From Lathyrus oleraceus (taxonomy: Eukaryota; Streptophyta; Magnoliopsida; Fabales; Fabaceae), in assembly GCF_024323335.1 (NCBI RefSeq), contig NC_066579.1:253015575-253079574 (forward strand): a DNA stretch of 64,000 bases. Reading direction: 5' to 3'. Both the position numbers and the translations under genes were made by a program. The notes beneath the pieces are model-generated. The model was not told the DNA's origin, made no database searches, and was given only the letters and a program-made list of their open reading frames with translations. This document shows positions 47,395 through 60,108 of the stretch, one piece after another (within the stretch, counting starts at the first letter, position 1; each line of letters starts with the position of its first letter).

Positions 47395-50300
47395 TGTAGC
47401 ACCTCAAATTTTCACCTCCCATTTTGTACATACATTTTTCATTTTAGGTCATCAACATTGCATTGTCCAGTGCCAAGTGCAAGTCATCAGTCAAGACTGG
47501 TCAGGAGATCCAGTTGTGCAAGAAAGCAAGTGCATTTCCTATTGAAGCAAAGCCCTAGGGATGGTTCATTGAGTTCATGTGACCTAGGGATCATTTTTAA
47601 GTGGTTTGGCCAAAGGTTGAAGGTTCAAAGCTCATCAGTCAAGTTGAGATTCATCTGAAACCCTATAAAGTCAACCAAAGTCAACTGTGCATTCAATCAT
47701 GGATTTGAAGGTGGGAGATGGTTAGAGAGGCCTCATTCATGTCCATACAAGTCTCATTTGACATTGCAAACATCAACATTGGAGAATTTGAGGTCAGATG
47801 AAAAGTTTCCAAAAATAGTAAGTGACCTGTAATTTGAAACTGCCAAAAATGGAAAGGTATTCTCCTCAAGATTACATCATCAAGCAAGCTTCAAATGAAA
47901 TTTTGTCCAACATGAAAGTTGAAGATCTTGCTCTCACCTTTCCAAAAAGTCCAAGAACATGAATTTATCATGTATGGTTGAAAAGTTAGGGATCAATCAT
48001 GGTAAAGAAAATTTGAAGTTCAAAAGGGGATAACTTTCACACCAAAAGGCCAATTGAAGTGGGATTTTTTGTAACATTCTTATTTTGACATGAGCTATCC
48101 AAAACATACATCAAAAGCCATGCATTTCCATTACAAAATTTTGGCATTTTGCATTTGAATTTTTGAGGGAAAAGGCTAATTCAAAAATTAAGCATTTTCC
48201 ACACATGGTATCACTTGCATTTGGCTAAAAATGACATTTCAAGGTGAATTAAGTCCATCATATAAAAGGATAATCATAACAGAAAACCTGGTTAACATTC
48301 ATTTTTGGTTCAGATCTAGATCTATTTGCTTCTTCTTCACAATTTGATTCTCTCAATTTTTCTGCAAATTTCTCCAAAAAACTTGCATTGTTCTTGGTCG
48401 AATCATCATCCACAAGTGTAATTGAAGACTTTGGAAGCTAGATCCATGAACTGTCGTGCAAATTGAGGACTGTTGAAGCTAGCTTCCATTAATGGCAAGT
48501 GAAGATTCCAGCAACATCGTGCAAGTTTAACATCCAATTCTTCCTCCATTCATTCACTGAAGAGCATAGGAGCATCTGTCTCAACATTACAAGGCTTGAA
48601 AACCTCGATTTTAGTTCTGCATCTCTTTGAAGGTTAGGATTCGAATCTTATAATTCTTGAAATCATGATATGCGTATGATAGATCTTCCATCACTGAGTA
48701 GTCTGAGCTTTATAGCATCGAATTTCATTAAGAAATAAGAAAGTTATGTTGAATCTAAGATTGACATGTGAAATTTCTTTTGGCTCGATCCAGACGTGTT
48801 ATTGAGAATTAGAATGAATTGATCTTAGATTAGTGATGTACATTAGAAGAGGACTCCAATGGTATAGGTTTTGTCAATTTCTGTGCATGAATGTTCTTGA
48901 GTGTATGAATGTTGATGAACACGTATGAAGATTAGGGTTTTCAATTCCAGAAATGAGTTTGATCTGTCTGAGCGCTATTTGCATGAATTTTCTTGTTTAA
49001 AGCCATGTATTGGTCCACGCTGGCAATGACTTGGATGAATGATTGGTATAGCGCGCTTCTCATGGCCACGTAGACTTAAGTGAAACGCAGAGTTTCACTT
49101 AAGAGCGCCAAGTTTAAATTCCAACGCGCTTCGATTCTCTGCTGGAGCAATTTCAAACCATGCCTTTGCCTTTTCATCATTTATTCCATCCATGTTCATA
49201 TATGCCTTGTTCATATGTTTTTAATTTTTCATTCATTTCAAAAATTCATAAGTCCATGAATAATTGTCCAAATGAGATGAGATTTTTTGCATGATGTTCC
49301 TCATGATGTCTACTATTTTTTGATGATTTTTCCAGAAATTTTGCACGCATGGATTTTTATTTTGCTTAGGGAATGTTCATACATGTGCTATCTTGTACCT
49401 TGGTTACCATTTTGATTGTGAAATGATGAGTTTTGTTCCAATGATGTTGAAATTTTGCATGCTTGAAATAGACATCTTAATGGTCATTTTGGTATAGAGT
49501 TTGCATTTTTCTCATTTCTGGTTGTTGAGATATGCTCTGGTTAATGAAGGTGTGACAATGTGTGTCACACCATTGCTTGCTTGACTTTCTGATTTTCATT
49601 GCCATGCCATTTCAATGCCAATTAATCTGATTTTTTGCATGTTGATTCTTCTGGATGCTAATTTTGATCATGAATTGTTGTAGCATTTTTGGATGCATTT
49701 CCCATTTGTTTGAGATTTTCTTTGCTGATTGGTCATGTTTGGACTTTTGAAGAGTCATGAACTTAAATGGTTTGTGAAATGCTTGATGTTTGTCATATGA
49801 ACTTGAAATTTTGCACATGTTTTCTAGACACTTTGAAGCTTGTCTTGGCTTTGGTTTGATGTCTATATCATGTATGGATTCTATTTTAGGCTTGTGTGAA
49901 CTTGATGCATCTAATTGTGCCTTGTTTGAGTTTGTTTGTGCATACCTTGCCTTATGGATTTATTTGCTATGCTTAGACTTGTCCAAATGCCTTGATTTTT
50001 GGTGTGTTGATCATGTGATGAGTGCTGTTTAGCCATGAGTTTTATTGGGATTTATTGAATTATGTTTGAGTGGATGTGGATTGATTCATTCTGTTTGCTT
50101 CAATGAGCTTTCAACTTGCATGCTTTGCCTTATGTGCATTGTAAAGTGAAATTGATTGATGCTATTGACATGGGACCACTTGGATTGTGTTCTTGATTGG
50201 TTTAATTTGATTCATGTCAATTTGCATGTTCTGTTTTGGATTATTTCTCCCACTTTGACCGTAGGCCTTGTCCTAGTGGTTTGCTTCTCATGTTTGAGCT

Positions 50301-52065
50301 TGGTTTGCAGGTTTAGAAGCATATGGCTATGAGGAGATTAATGCACATTGCCTGAGTTGACAATGTGGTTTATCTTGACTAATGTTGATTTGTTTTGTAG
50401 GTGGCTTTTAGCTCATTTGAGTTGAGCTTGTGCATTGTGCAATGATGCTTGCTTGTTTGCATGTATACTATGTCTGTTGACTTTTGGATTGTCTGTTTGA
50501 TTTTCTGAGTTGAATACTGATTGTGTTGGATTGTTTTCAGGTACCTTAGTTGCTATAGTTCATTGTGAACTTGCTTTTTCTTTGCTTGATAGCTTAAGCA
50601 TTGAGGTATAATTCCACTAACTTCATGTAGTCTGGAAGACCTGTCCTGTTACTTGGGCAGGCACCTGTCTGAAGTCCTCCTTAAGAGGCAATGCTTGTGT
50701 TTGTTTATCTTTATGCCAAGCAGGAAAAGACCTTTGATAAGGCAATTGGCAGATAAAAGAGATGTATAGTCCATCTCCTGCTAGTCAGTGTGTCATCCCT
50801 TTGCTCACATTACATGTTGATGCATTGTGGATATTAACCCAAGATCCTTGTTGAGTCAGTCATAAGTGTATAAGGGTTCCAACTTTCTGAACCCACACTT
50901 TCATCTGTCTAAAAGCTCTCCTAGGCCAAGGATAAGAGCTGTGAGGTCTTACCCTCACTTCCCATTTCATCTGCTTCACCCTAACTCTCAATGTTAGGGT
51001 TAAGAGCTAACATCACCCGATGCCAGTTGGCTTGTGTTTCACAGCCTAACCCTTGTGTGAGCCCACTTTGTTTGTATATAGCGTGTGCTATCTGTGTGTA
51101 TGATTGCTTTGCTTGTGCTGCTTAGGTTTAGCTTGCTCCCTGTGCAAGTTAGCTAGAAACCTTGACCTAGGACCGTGGTGAATTTGCATGATAACTATTA
51201 GGCTTGAGTTAGTCTCCCTTCTAGTTTGTCATTTCCCAGTCTCTGGTTAGGCTAGTCCTGTGTTCCTGCGTAGGGGAACTACGTCGCCCTGATCCTCATA
51301 CCAGATGAGGTACGTAGGCAGGAGATGAGCTGATCTCTCCGGGCGCCCTTTTCTTGTTTTGTCTTGTGTGTGTTAGGAGATGGATGTAAGCCCAGCGATT
51401 GGCATTCCGTATCCTCTTGTTGTGTGCTTGGAGTCCGATGTAAGTCCAGCGATTGGCATTTAGTTTCCAGTGTGCGTGTGTTTGGTTTGGAGTCTGATGT
51501 AAGTCCAGCGATTGGCATTCGGTTTCCATGTTTGCCTGTTTGTGTGGAGTCTGACGTAAGTCCAGCGATTGGCAGTCAGTTTCCTGTGTGGTTTTGTTTG
51601 GCGTGCGTTAGCCAAGCTACGAGTGCTCTGATTCTTCTCCGGTTAGGGAAGATACGTATGCATGGGATGCGACATCGTAGCAAGCACGTTTCCCCCTAGT
51701 CCGAACTACGTCGACTCTGATGTCTATGCTTGATAGACTACGTAGGCCCAGGATGCGATATCCTGCCGAGTTAGTTTCGTTTGTTTTCTTGTGTCTCTTT
51801 CAGCCAGTGTGTTTGTTTGTGAGCAGTGTTTTAGCAACCATATTCCTTCCTTTTGTGCGTGGATCCCGTCGAGTACGACGGATGCGTAGGGGGTGCTAAT
51901 ACCTTCCCTTCGCATAACCGACTCCCGATCCCATTCTCTTTGGTCGCGAGACCATGTCTTTTCCAGGTTTACTTCGAGCGTTTCCTTTCCCTCTTTTGGG
52001 ATAAATAACGCACGGTGGCGGCTCTGTTGTTTCGTTTTCCCACCGGTTTTTCGCGTAATGCGACA
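47395..52065 (+). repeat. Element B 3' LTR (4671 bp)
   Basis: Collinear with the 5' LTR, with scattered substitutions. Main differences are a 123-bp deletion at 48252/48253 relative to 30105-30227, a 10-bp AGTCAACCAA-type addition near 47670, and an altered segment near 50850-50900. The TATA box is at 48260-48269. It ends CGCGTAATGCGACA and is followed by the GAAAG target copy. Confidence 0.95.
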
Positions 52066-52070
52066 GAAAG
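52066..52070. other. Target-site duplication of element B, right copy
   Basis: GAAAG directly after the 3' LTR, identical to 29252-29256. Confidence 0.92.
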
Positions 52071-52095
52071 CCCGACAGTTCTCAATATGATGCCC
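52071..52095 (-). pseudogene. Element C gag sliver with half a zinc knuckle
   Basis: Minus strand encodes GHHIENCRAF, matching GHHIENCRAF of element B gag at residues 466-475. It continues at 29251 on the other side of element B. On the 5' side it is fused to LTR C sequence ending GGTGGCGGCTCTG, so the LTR end, PBS, leader, ORF1 and about 460 codons of gag were deleted. Confidence 0.85.
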
Positions 52096-52529
52096 CAGAG
52101 CCGCCACCGTGCGTTATTTATCCCAAAGGAGGGAAAGGAAACGCTCGAAGTAAACCTGGAAAGGAATGGTCTCACGACCAGAGATTGATAGGATCGAGAG
52201 TCGGTTATGCGAAGGGAAGGTATTAGCACCCCTACGCATCCGCCGTACTCGACGGGATCCACACTCAGAAAGGATAGAAGAAAGGTTGCTAAAAAGACTA
52301 CTCAAAACTGCACACAACTAGAGTGAAACACAGGAAAGACGGAAGAAGCGAACTCGACAGGATGTCGCATCCTGGGCCTACGTAGTTTATCAGACACAAA
52401 CATCAGAGTCGACGTAGTTCGGGGGAACGGGAAACATGCTCGCTAGGATATCGCATCCTATGCATACGTATCTTCTCTAACCAGAGAAGAATCAGAGCAC
52501 TCGTAGCTCGGCTAACGCACGCCAAACAA

Positions 52530-52815
52530 AACACCAACAGGAAACCGACTGCCAATCGCTGGACTTACGTCAGACTCCAAACCAAAACTCACAGGAAAAC
52601 GACTGCCAATCGCTGGACATACGTCAGACTCCGAAGAAAGGAACACAGACAGGAAACCGACTGCCAATCGCTGGGCTTACGTCAGACTCCACACAAACAA
52701 CCACACACAGGAAACCGACTGCCAATCGCTGGGCTTACGTCAGACTCCAAGCAAACAAACTCACACGGGAAACTGACCGCCAATCGCTGGACTTACGTCA
52801 GACTCCAAACACACA
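52530..52815 (-). repeat. ~58-bp minisatellite in LTR C, five copies
   Basis: GCCAATCGCTGG recurs at 52551, 52605, 52663, 52721 and 52779 with periods of 54, 58, 58 and 58 bp. It is the same repeat as in LTR B on the opposite strand, with one copy more. Confidence 0.9.
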
Positions 52816-55492
52816 CAAGGGGGTTGAAAAAGAAAAGGGCGCCCAGAGAGATCAGCTCATCTCCTGCCTACGTACCTCATCTGGTATGAGGATCAGGGCG
52901 ACGTAGTTCCCCTTAACAGGGAAAAAAACTTCTATCCTAACTAGAGACTAGGGAGATAACAGACTACTAGGGAGACTACGACTCGAGCCTAGAAGTTGTC
53001 ATGCATACGATCCCTATGTTGAGGTCTCTAATCCTAACCTAACTTGCACAGGGAGCAAGCTAGCCTAAACAACAAATAAGCAAACACAAGCACAAGAGAG
53101 CAAGCACACACACTATATGCAAACAAGTGGCTCATACAAGGCTAGGCTTTAGTCAAAGGGTCAAATCAACCTTGACAAACAAGCCAACTGGAAAGGGGTG
53201 TTTTGAGCTCTTAACCCTAACATTGAGAGTTAGGGTGAAGTAGATGAAATGGGAAATGAGGGTAAGACCTCATAGCTCTTATCCCTGGCCTGGGAGAGCT
53301 TTAATCAATAGAAAGTGTGGGAGTTCAGAATGAAGGAACTCTTCTCCACAAATGACTGACTCTATGGACAAGATTTTGGGTTTTTTATTCAAAGTGCATC
53401 AACACATGGTGTGAGCAAAGTGAATGACACAACTGAATAGCAGGGGATGGATTGCACATCCCTTGTATCTGCCAATTGCCTCTTAAGAGGACTTAACCTG
53501 CTTGGCACAAAGATAAACAAACGAGAACATGGCCTCTTAAGGAGGGCTTCAGACAGGTGCCTGCCAAAGTAACATAACATGTTTTCCAGACTACATGAAG
53601 AGTAGGAATTTACCTCAGTGGTATGCCAACCACAAGCAAAAGCAAAGCAAAGTTCAAATGAACTTAAATTAACTTAGGTACCTGTGTAAACAACTAAACA
53701 GATCAGTACAGTACTCAGACAAATAGACAACAGTCAACAACAAACAGACAATCCCAATGTACATAAATATAAGCCAATAGGCAAACTCAAGTGAATTATG
53801 CTCAACCTATAAAATAACCAAATGTTAGCAATCAATAGCAAATATCAACATTCAAATGATGAAGCAACATCAACCATGGAGATTAGGTGTTTGGTCCTGA
53901 AATTCAAAGCTCACATGTAAGTACTAACCACTAGGTCAAAGCCTAGGGTCAAAGGTGAAGAAAAAATTCAAAACAGGAGCTGAAATTCAACACAATGCAA
54001 CTTCAAACACATATTAACATGTCCTAAAAAGGACCAAAACAAAATCATCAAGCAAAGGCATTTGATGTGCAAGAGAAGTCAAAGACAATTTCAAAGCTCA
54101 TATTTGGACATTGAGAATGAAAATTCTAAATTAAAACAGAAATGATTCAAATAATTCTGGAAACATTCATGAGCATTAAACACACCCAACACAATCATCA
54201 TACAAAAAATCGGAAGCATCAAAGGTCATTTGATATGGAAATGAAATTGCACAAGTTGATCAACCAAATGTGTGACACAAATTATCACACCATGCAAACA
54301 TGTGTACAAAACAGAAATGGTAAATGAGAAAAATGTCAAACCAAGCCTAAAACATCCATCAACATGTCAAGAATCATCATGTAAAATTTCATGTCCATTG
54401 GATTAATATCAAGCATTTCATGATAAGATGAATGGAGCAAGGTCACAAATGTGCACATGATCACAAAGTCTAGCACAATCCAAAATCCAGCCATGCACAA
54501 CTTCAAAAATTATCATCATCAAATTCTAGACATTCTAAGGAACAATTAGCAAAAAACCAGGCATTTTTTTGGAGCATTTTTCAATTTTATATGGATTTTT
54601 GAAGTTGGATGAAAAATTTGAAATCAAAATGAACATGTCATGGCAAATAAGGAGGGAAATGGAATAATTGATGTGGAATTTGAAAAATTGCCTTTGGCCA
54701 GAATCGAACTTGGTTCGAATTTGAATGAGCGTGCGCCAATGTGAAACGACGTCGTTTCAGGCAAAACCCTAGCCAAAACCAGAGTGGACGCAAAACCGTC
54801 ACAACACGGACGCTAGGATGAAGATCTTCATCTTCCTCACGAAGATGAAGATGAACAGTAACACAGTCCAGAAATTTTTTCCAGAAATCCAAAACAAGTA
54901 CATCATTTCAAATATCTTTCCATGGTGATTACAGATCAACTCATATCTAAGCCTAATTCCACAAGATCAAAGAGAATCGAGCAAAATAAAATTTGTGCAC
55001 AAAACTTGAATCACACATATCTCATTCAATAATGCATCATTTCACATGCAATTTAACTCAGAATCACCAGCAAGAACATATCTACAAGAATATGGCAATG
55101 AATTGCAAAATTATGAGATTCAAAACTTGACCTCTTGAAGAGCAGATCCTTGAAGATGCACGATCCAAAGCCTTGAATGATCCAAATCCACTCTATAACA
55201 CTTGTAATGATGTTTGATGAAGAAATTGAAGCTTGGCAGGTGCTGGATCTAGCTCAAAACAGAATTTCCATCTTCACCTTCATGAGCTTGCTACACTTGA
55301 TTCTTGCACGAAATTCACAATCCAAAGCTTGATCTGCATTCAACCAAAGCCAGAGAACAAGAATATGGAAAGAAATTGCAATGTTATGAAGAGAAAATTT
55401 GAATTATGCTCGAGAGAAAATTTTGGAGGGAGAGAGAATTTGGATCTTGAAATGGTGAAAAATGATTAAGCTCCCTCAAATTCTGTTATGAT

Positions 55493-55507
55493 TATCAATA
55501 TATACTA
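55493..55507 (-). promoter_or_regulatory. Probable TATA region of LTR C
   Basis: Minus strand reads TAGTATATATTGATA followed by ATCATAACAGAA. LTR B has CATATAAAAGGATA followed by ATCATAACAGAA at the same place. Confidence 0.45.
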
Positions 55508-56513
55508 TGTCCTAATCTCATTTTAATTAAAATTAATCATGGTTAATTTGAGATTAAGCAAAATAAGGGTGTTTGGCAAAAAATGAAAAATGCATGGTGC
55601 ATGGAGTAATCCTACGTGAACAGTGCCATTTGCTTGATCAAAGTCACTCAAAATCATTTTTTAAACACATTGGCAATGGTAGAAAGTTCTCATGATGAAC
55701 CATTTTTGAATTTTCAAGTTTCCCTCCAAAATCTTCATGAATAAGCAAGTGATCAAATGTTCAAATTTCATGCAATGTGATGTATGTTTTGGAAACTACA
55801 TGTCATAAGAATAAAAATGCAAGAAGAACCACCAAATTTGGAGCCTTGTGGCCATTTGAATTTTCATGCACCCTTTGCAATGATTTGATCACAACTCCTT
55901 AACCATTCATCATAAATTCATGATCTTGGACTTTTTGGAAATGGGAGAGAAAGATCTTCAACTTTCATGTTGGGCAAAAATTCATTTGAAGATTATTTGA
56001 TGTTGGAAAATCAAGTTGAAGTTGGTCCAAAAACTTGCCATTTTTGGAAACTTGAAATTACAGGTCATTTTCCATTTTTGGAAACTTTTGATCTGGCTTC
56101 AAATCCTTCAAGATAAGTGTTTGAAATGATGAATAAACCTCTTTTGGACATGAATGAAGTGTCTCAAACCATTTCTCCACCTCCTAGCCCTCAGTTGACT
56201 TGCAGTTGACTTTTATGGGCCCTAGATGACCTGAAACTGCACTGTGGACTTTGAGCTTTCAACACTTGACCAAATTGCATCAAAATGAACCTTGGGTTCA
56301 CATAAGCTCTCTAGAATAACCATAGGGCCTTTATCTCATGGAAAACCTTTGCTCTCTTGCACAGATGAATTCTCCTAATACCACTCTTGACTGATGAAAT
56401 GCTATGTACTATGCAATGTTAATGCAATGTTAATGACCTAAAAATGAAATGAATGTACAAACCTAAAAATGAAATGAATGTACAAATGGGGGGTGCAAAT
56501 TTGAGGTGCTACA

Positions 56514-59500
56514 CCCCTATTGAAGTGCGGATGGATGTACGGTACCCATGCAAAGCAAACGGGAGCATCTCATGCCAATCCTTATACGTGACAACCATCT
56601 TCTAGATAATCTTCTTGATGTTCTTATTCGCAGCTTCAACAGCCCCATTCATCTTGGGTCTGTAGGGAGAAGAATTATGATGTGAAATCTTGAAGTCTTT
56701 GCAAAGAGCTTCCACCATATTGTTATTCAAGTTTGATCCATTATCAGTAATTATCTTACTTGGCACACCATAACGACATATAATATGATTCTTGATAAAC
56801 CTTACAACAATTTGCTTGGTTACATTTGCGTACAATGCCGCTTCAACCCATTTTGTGAAGTAGTCAATTGCCACCAAAATGAAACGATGTCCATTCGAAG
56901 CTTTGGGCTTGATCATCCCAATCATATCAATTCCCCACATGGAGAAGGGCCATGGGAAGAGATAACATTCAATAGTGTCGGAGGAACATGAATCTTATCA
57001 GCATAAATTTGACACTTGTGGCATTTCTTCACAAACTTGCAACAGTCAGATTCCATTGTCAGCCAATAGTAACCTGCTCGCAACATCTTCTTCGTCATTG
57101 CATGTCCATTGGAGTGAGTACCAAAGGAACCTTCGTGCACTTCGGTCATCAACAAGTCTGCTTCGTGTCTATCCACGCATCTGAGCAAAACCATGTTGAT
57201 GTTTCTCTTGTATAGTATATCACCATTCGATTAGAAATTACCGGCTAATCTTCTCAAAGTCTTCTTATCTTTCAAAGATGCCCCAGGCGAGTAAATCTGA
57301 CTTTGGAGGAAACACTTGATGTCATAATACCACGACTTCTCGTCTTTAATCTCTTCGATAGTAAACACATGAGCTGGCCTATCAAGACACATCACAGATA
57401 AATTGGGAACTTCATTCCAATACTTCACTACAATCATTGACGCCAACATTGCAAGAGCATCTGCCATCCGATTTTCATCTCGATGGATATGATGTAACTC
57501 AACCTTTGTAAAGAAAGTTGAAATCCTCCTCACATAATCTCTATATGGTACTAAACCGGGTTGATTCATCTCCCATTCTCCTTTGATTTGATTCACAACC
57601 AAAGCTGAATCACCGAAGACATCCAAATACTTGATTCTGAGATTCATGGCCTCTTCAAGCCCCATAATGTAAGCTTCATATTCTGCCATGTTGTTTGTAC
57701 ACTTGAAAGTCAATCTAGTTGTAAATGGTAGATGCGTTCCTTGAGGAGTAATAATCACTGCCCCAATGCCATTACCATATTGATTAACAACTCCATCAAA
57801 CACCATGCCTCAACGGGAACCAGGTTCTGGCCCTTCTTCAAGCAATGGTTCATCACAATCTTTCATTTTCAAGTACAAAATCTCTTCATCGGGAGAGTCA
57901 TACTACACTGATTGGTAATCTTCAATTGGTTGGTGAGCCAAATGGTCAGCTAAGATACTACCTTTGATCACTTTCTAGGATCGGTATACGATATCATACT
58001 CTGATAACAACATCTGCCAACTGGCAATCCTCTCAGTTAAAGCAGGCTTTTCAAAAATATACTTGATTGGATCTATTTTGGATATCAATCAAGTGGTATG
58101 ATTCAACATATACTGGCGCAGCCGTTTAGCAGCCCAAGCCAATGCGCAACAAGTTTTCTCAAGCATAGAATACTGAGTCTCATAGTCGGTGAACTTCTTA
58201 CTGAGGTAGTAAATTGCAAATTCTATCTTTCCAGTCTCATCTTGCTGACCAAGAACACAACCCATACTATCTTCTAGCACAGTCAAATACATGATCAACA
58301 GTCTTCCTTCAACAGGTGGAGACAAAATAGGAGGTTCAAGCAAATATTCTTTGATACTGTCAAAAGCTTTCTGGAAGTCTTCGGTCCAATCATAAGACTG
58401 ATCTTTCCGAAGAAGCTTGAATATAGGCGCACATGTGGCAGTCATGTGGGAAATGAATATGGAAATATAATTCAAGCGGCCGAGAAAACCTCTGACTTGC
58501 TTCTCAGTTTTGGGCGCAGACATTTCTTGTATTGCTTTGACCTTGGCAAGATCAACTTCAATACCCTTCTCGCTGACAATGAAGCCCAACAACTTACCAG
58601 AACGAACACCAAAAGTAAACTTATTGGGATTCAAGTGGAGTTTATACTTCCTCAAACGCTAGAATAGCTTCAACAAATGTTCGACACGTTCCTCTTCATC
58701 AATTGATTTAGCAATCATGTCATCGACATATACTTCAATCTCTTTATGCACCACATCATGAAAAAGAGTAGTCATTGCTCTCTGGTAAGTCACACCAGCA
58801 TTCTTTAAATCGAAAGGCATCACTCTATAACAGAATGTTCTCCAGAGGGTAATGAATGTGGTCTTCTCCATATATTCGGGTGCCATCTTGATATGATTAT
58901 ATATGTAAAATCCATCCATAAACGAAAAGACTTTGAATTTAGCAGTATTGTCTACCAACATATCAATGTATGGCAGAGGGAAATCATCTTTTGGACTGGC
59001 TTTATTCAAATCTCTATAATCGACATACATGCAGACTTTTCCATCTTTCTTCGGCACTGGCACAATATTGGCCACCCATTGTAGATACTCAGCTGTCACA
59101 AGGAAACCGGCATCAATCTGCTTTTGCATTTCCTCTTTGATCTTCACAGCCATATCAGGATGTGCTCTTCTCAACTTCTGCTTGACTGGCGAGCATTCTG
59201 GCTTCAACGATAATCTATGCTCCACAATCTCAGAATCTAAACCAGGCATATCTTGATAGGACCAAGCAAACACATCTGAATATTCTCGAAGAAGATCAAT
59301 CAACCCCTTCTTAGCATCTGGACACAGTCGAGACCCAATCTTGACTTCCTTCACATCATCCTTGGAACCCAAGTTGACTAGCTCAATCTGCTCTTCAAAC
59401 GGCTAAATAATCTTTTCATCTTTCTCAAGAAGACGAGTCAATTCATCACTCACTTCTTCATCACTTTCCTCCTCGGCCACAAACACAGGGAATTCAAAAT

Positions 59501-59547
59501 TTGGAGAAGGAGAAGGATCATTGTATTCAATGGGGTTAGGAACCAAC
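56514..59547 (-). pseudogene. Element E pol (RT - RNase H - second RNase H - integrase), broken
   Basis: The exon starts after the acceptor at 59548. RT carries YVDD intact; the second RNase H begins MVFDGVVNQYGNG; integrase keeps the core Asp, Asp and Glu (GIDMIG, ITDNGSN, AVEAAN). In-frame stops are near 59403 (TAG), 58659 (TAG), 58089 (TGA), about 57965 and 57905, 57810 (TGA), 57231 (TAA) and 56602 (TAG). One frameshift lies near 56960, between the zinc region and the core. Translation ends inside integrase at HGYRTSIRTSI because element C inserted there. Several stops correspond to single C-to-T or G-to-A changes from Gln or Trp codons seen in relatives. Confidence 0.9.
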
Positions 59548-59798
59548 CTGCATAATGATTTGATATTTTAATTTTAGAGAAGTGAATTTGTGACCAAATA
59601 TTATGCAGATGGACAATTATATTGTTTATTTATGTTTTTTGTGATTACCATTTTCAGAATAAAGCAAAAAGTAAAAATAAACATTAAAGATGTGGATGAA
59701 TAAAATTAATTTTATTGATGATCAATTTAAAATGCCCAAACAATGTTCACTTCTCCCTTAGGCATAGGAGAAGGATTTTTAAATATAAAAGCTATTAC
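59548..59798 (-). other. Element E intron between protease and RT (251 nt)
   Basis: Minus strand donor A/GTAATA at 59798 and acceptor ATTATGCAG ending at 59548. Splicing joins AA to G and keeps the frame (phase 2), as in B and C. Confidence 0.72.
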
Positions 59799-60108
59799 TT
59801 AGATCGATGCAAAATAATAGGAATATCAAAGGCAGTCCAATTGTTGCATGTCCTTCCATGCGTTACAAAGTTGGTGCAGTCTTCCTCTTTGCTATCCTCT
59901 AGCACAGCAGCTAAGTGTTGTTCATTTCCATGAATGAACCCTCCGCTACGGAAGCTGAGTTGCATATCTTCAGATTTAACTGTTGATGAGCCTTTCTGGA
60001 ACCCCAAACCGGTTCTGCCTTTGTTGTCGAAGACCTCTACCATGCGCCCCCACTGATCAACAATCCCTTCTTCAACAATCTTCTGAGCATATTTCAACAA
60101 GGACATAG
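59799..60108 (-). pseudogene. Element E protease-region C-terminal end
   Basis: Minus strand reads MSLLKYAQKIVEEGIVDQWG, then FRSGGFIHGNEQ and NNWTAFDIPIILHRSK before the TAA at 59795-59797. This is homologous to the last ~100 residues of element B gag-pro, after the protease domain, and to the F remnant at 62660-62843. It is cut upstream by element F. Confidence 0.75.

Larger units (their letters stand above)
29257..52065 (+). mobile_element. Element B: complete Ogre-like LTR retrotransposon, 22.8 kb
   Basis: Plus strand. Order is 5' LTR (4768 bp), tRNA-Arg PBS, leader, ORF1, gag-protease, intron, RT-RNase H-second RNase H-integrase, a long repetitive 3' UTR, polypurine tract, and 3' LTR (4671 bp). 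It is flanked by GAAAG on both sides, so it is an undisturbed single insertion into gag of element C. The LTRs are very similar apart from a few indels. Coding lesions are one in-frame stop in ORF1 and one in pol. It is the youngest element here. No envelope-like frame is seen. Confidence 0.95.
22325..56513 (-). mobile_element. Element C: Ogre-like element, truncated and split by element B
   Basis: Minus strand, read from the right: LTR (56513 to ~52096), a gag sliver (52095 to 52071), then after element B the rest of gag-protease (29251 to 27337), intron, pol (27094 to 23619) and part of the 3' UTR. The 3' LTR is missing because the element stops at 22325 against the AT-rich array. A deletion also removed the LTR end, PBS, ORF1 and the first part of gag. 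It had inserted in the integrase region of element E; the right target-site copy should be CCCCT (56514-56518). Confidence 0.8.
52096..56513 (-). repeat. Element C 5' LTR (lacking its extreme end)
   Basis: Minus strand starts TGTAGCACCTCAAATTTGCACC at 56513 and is collinear with LTR B to GGTGGCGGCTCTG at ~52096. The last ~45 bp and the PBS are missing. It retains the three hairpin modules (52875-52891, 52472-52489, 52384-52400), a five-copy minisatellite and a probable TATA region near 55493-55507. The nucleotide divergence from LTR B makes it a separate copy of the same subfamily. Confidence 0.9.
56514..60108 (-). mobile_element. Element E: Ogre-like remnant cut by C and F
   Basis: Minus strand: C-terminal end of the gag-protease frame, intron, then RT-RNase H-integrase up to a point inside integrase, where element C begins. 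The upstream part lies beyond element F, outside the window. The integrase end and 3' LTR are not found to the left of C. E is the host of two later insertions, so it is older than C and F. Confidence 0.85.
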
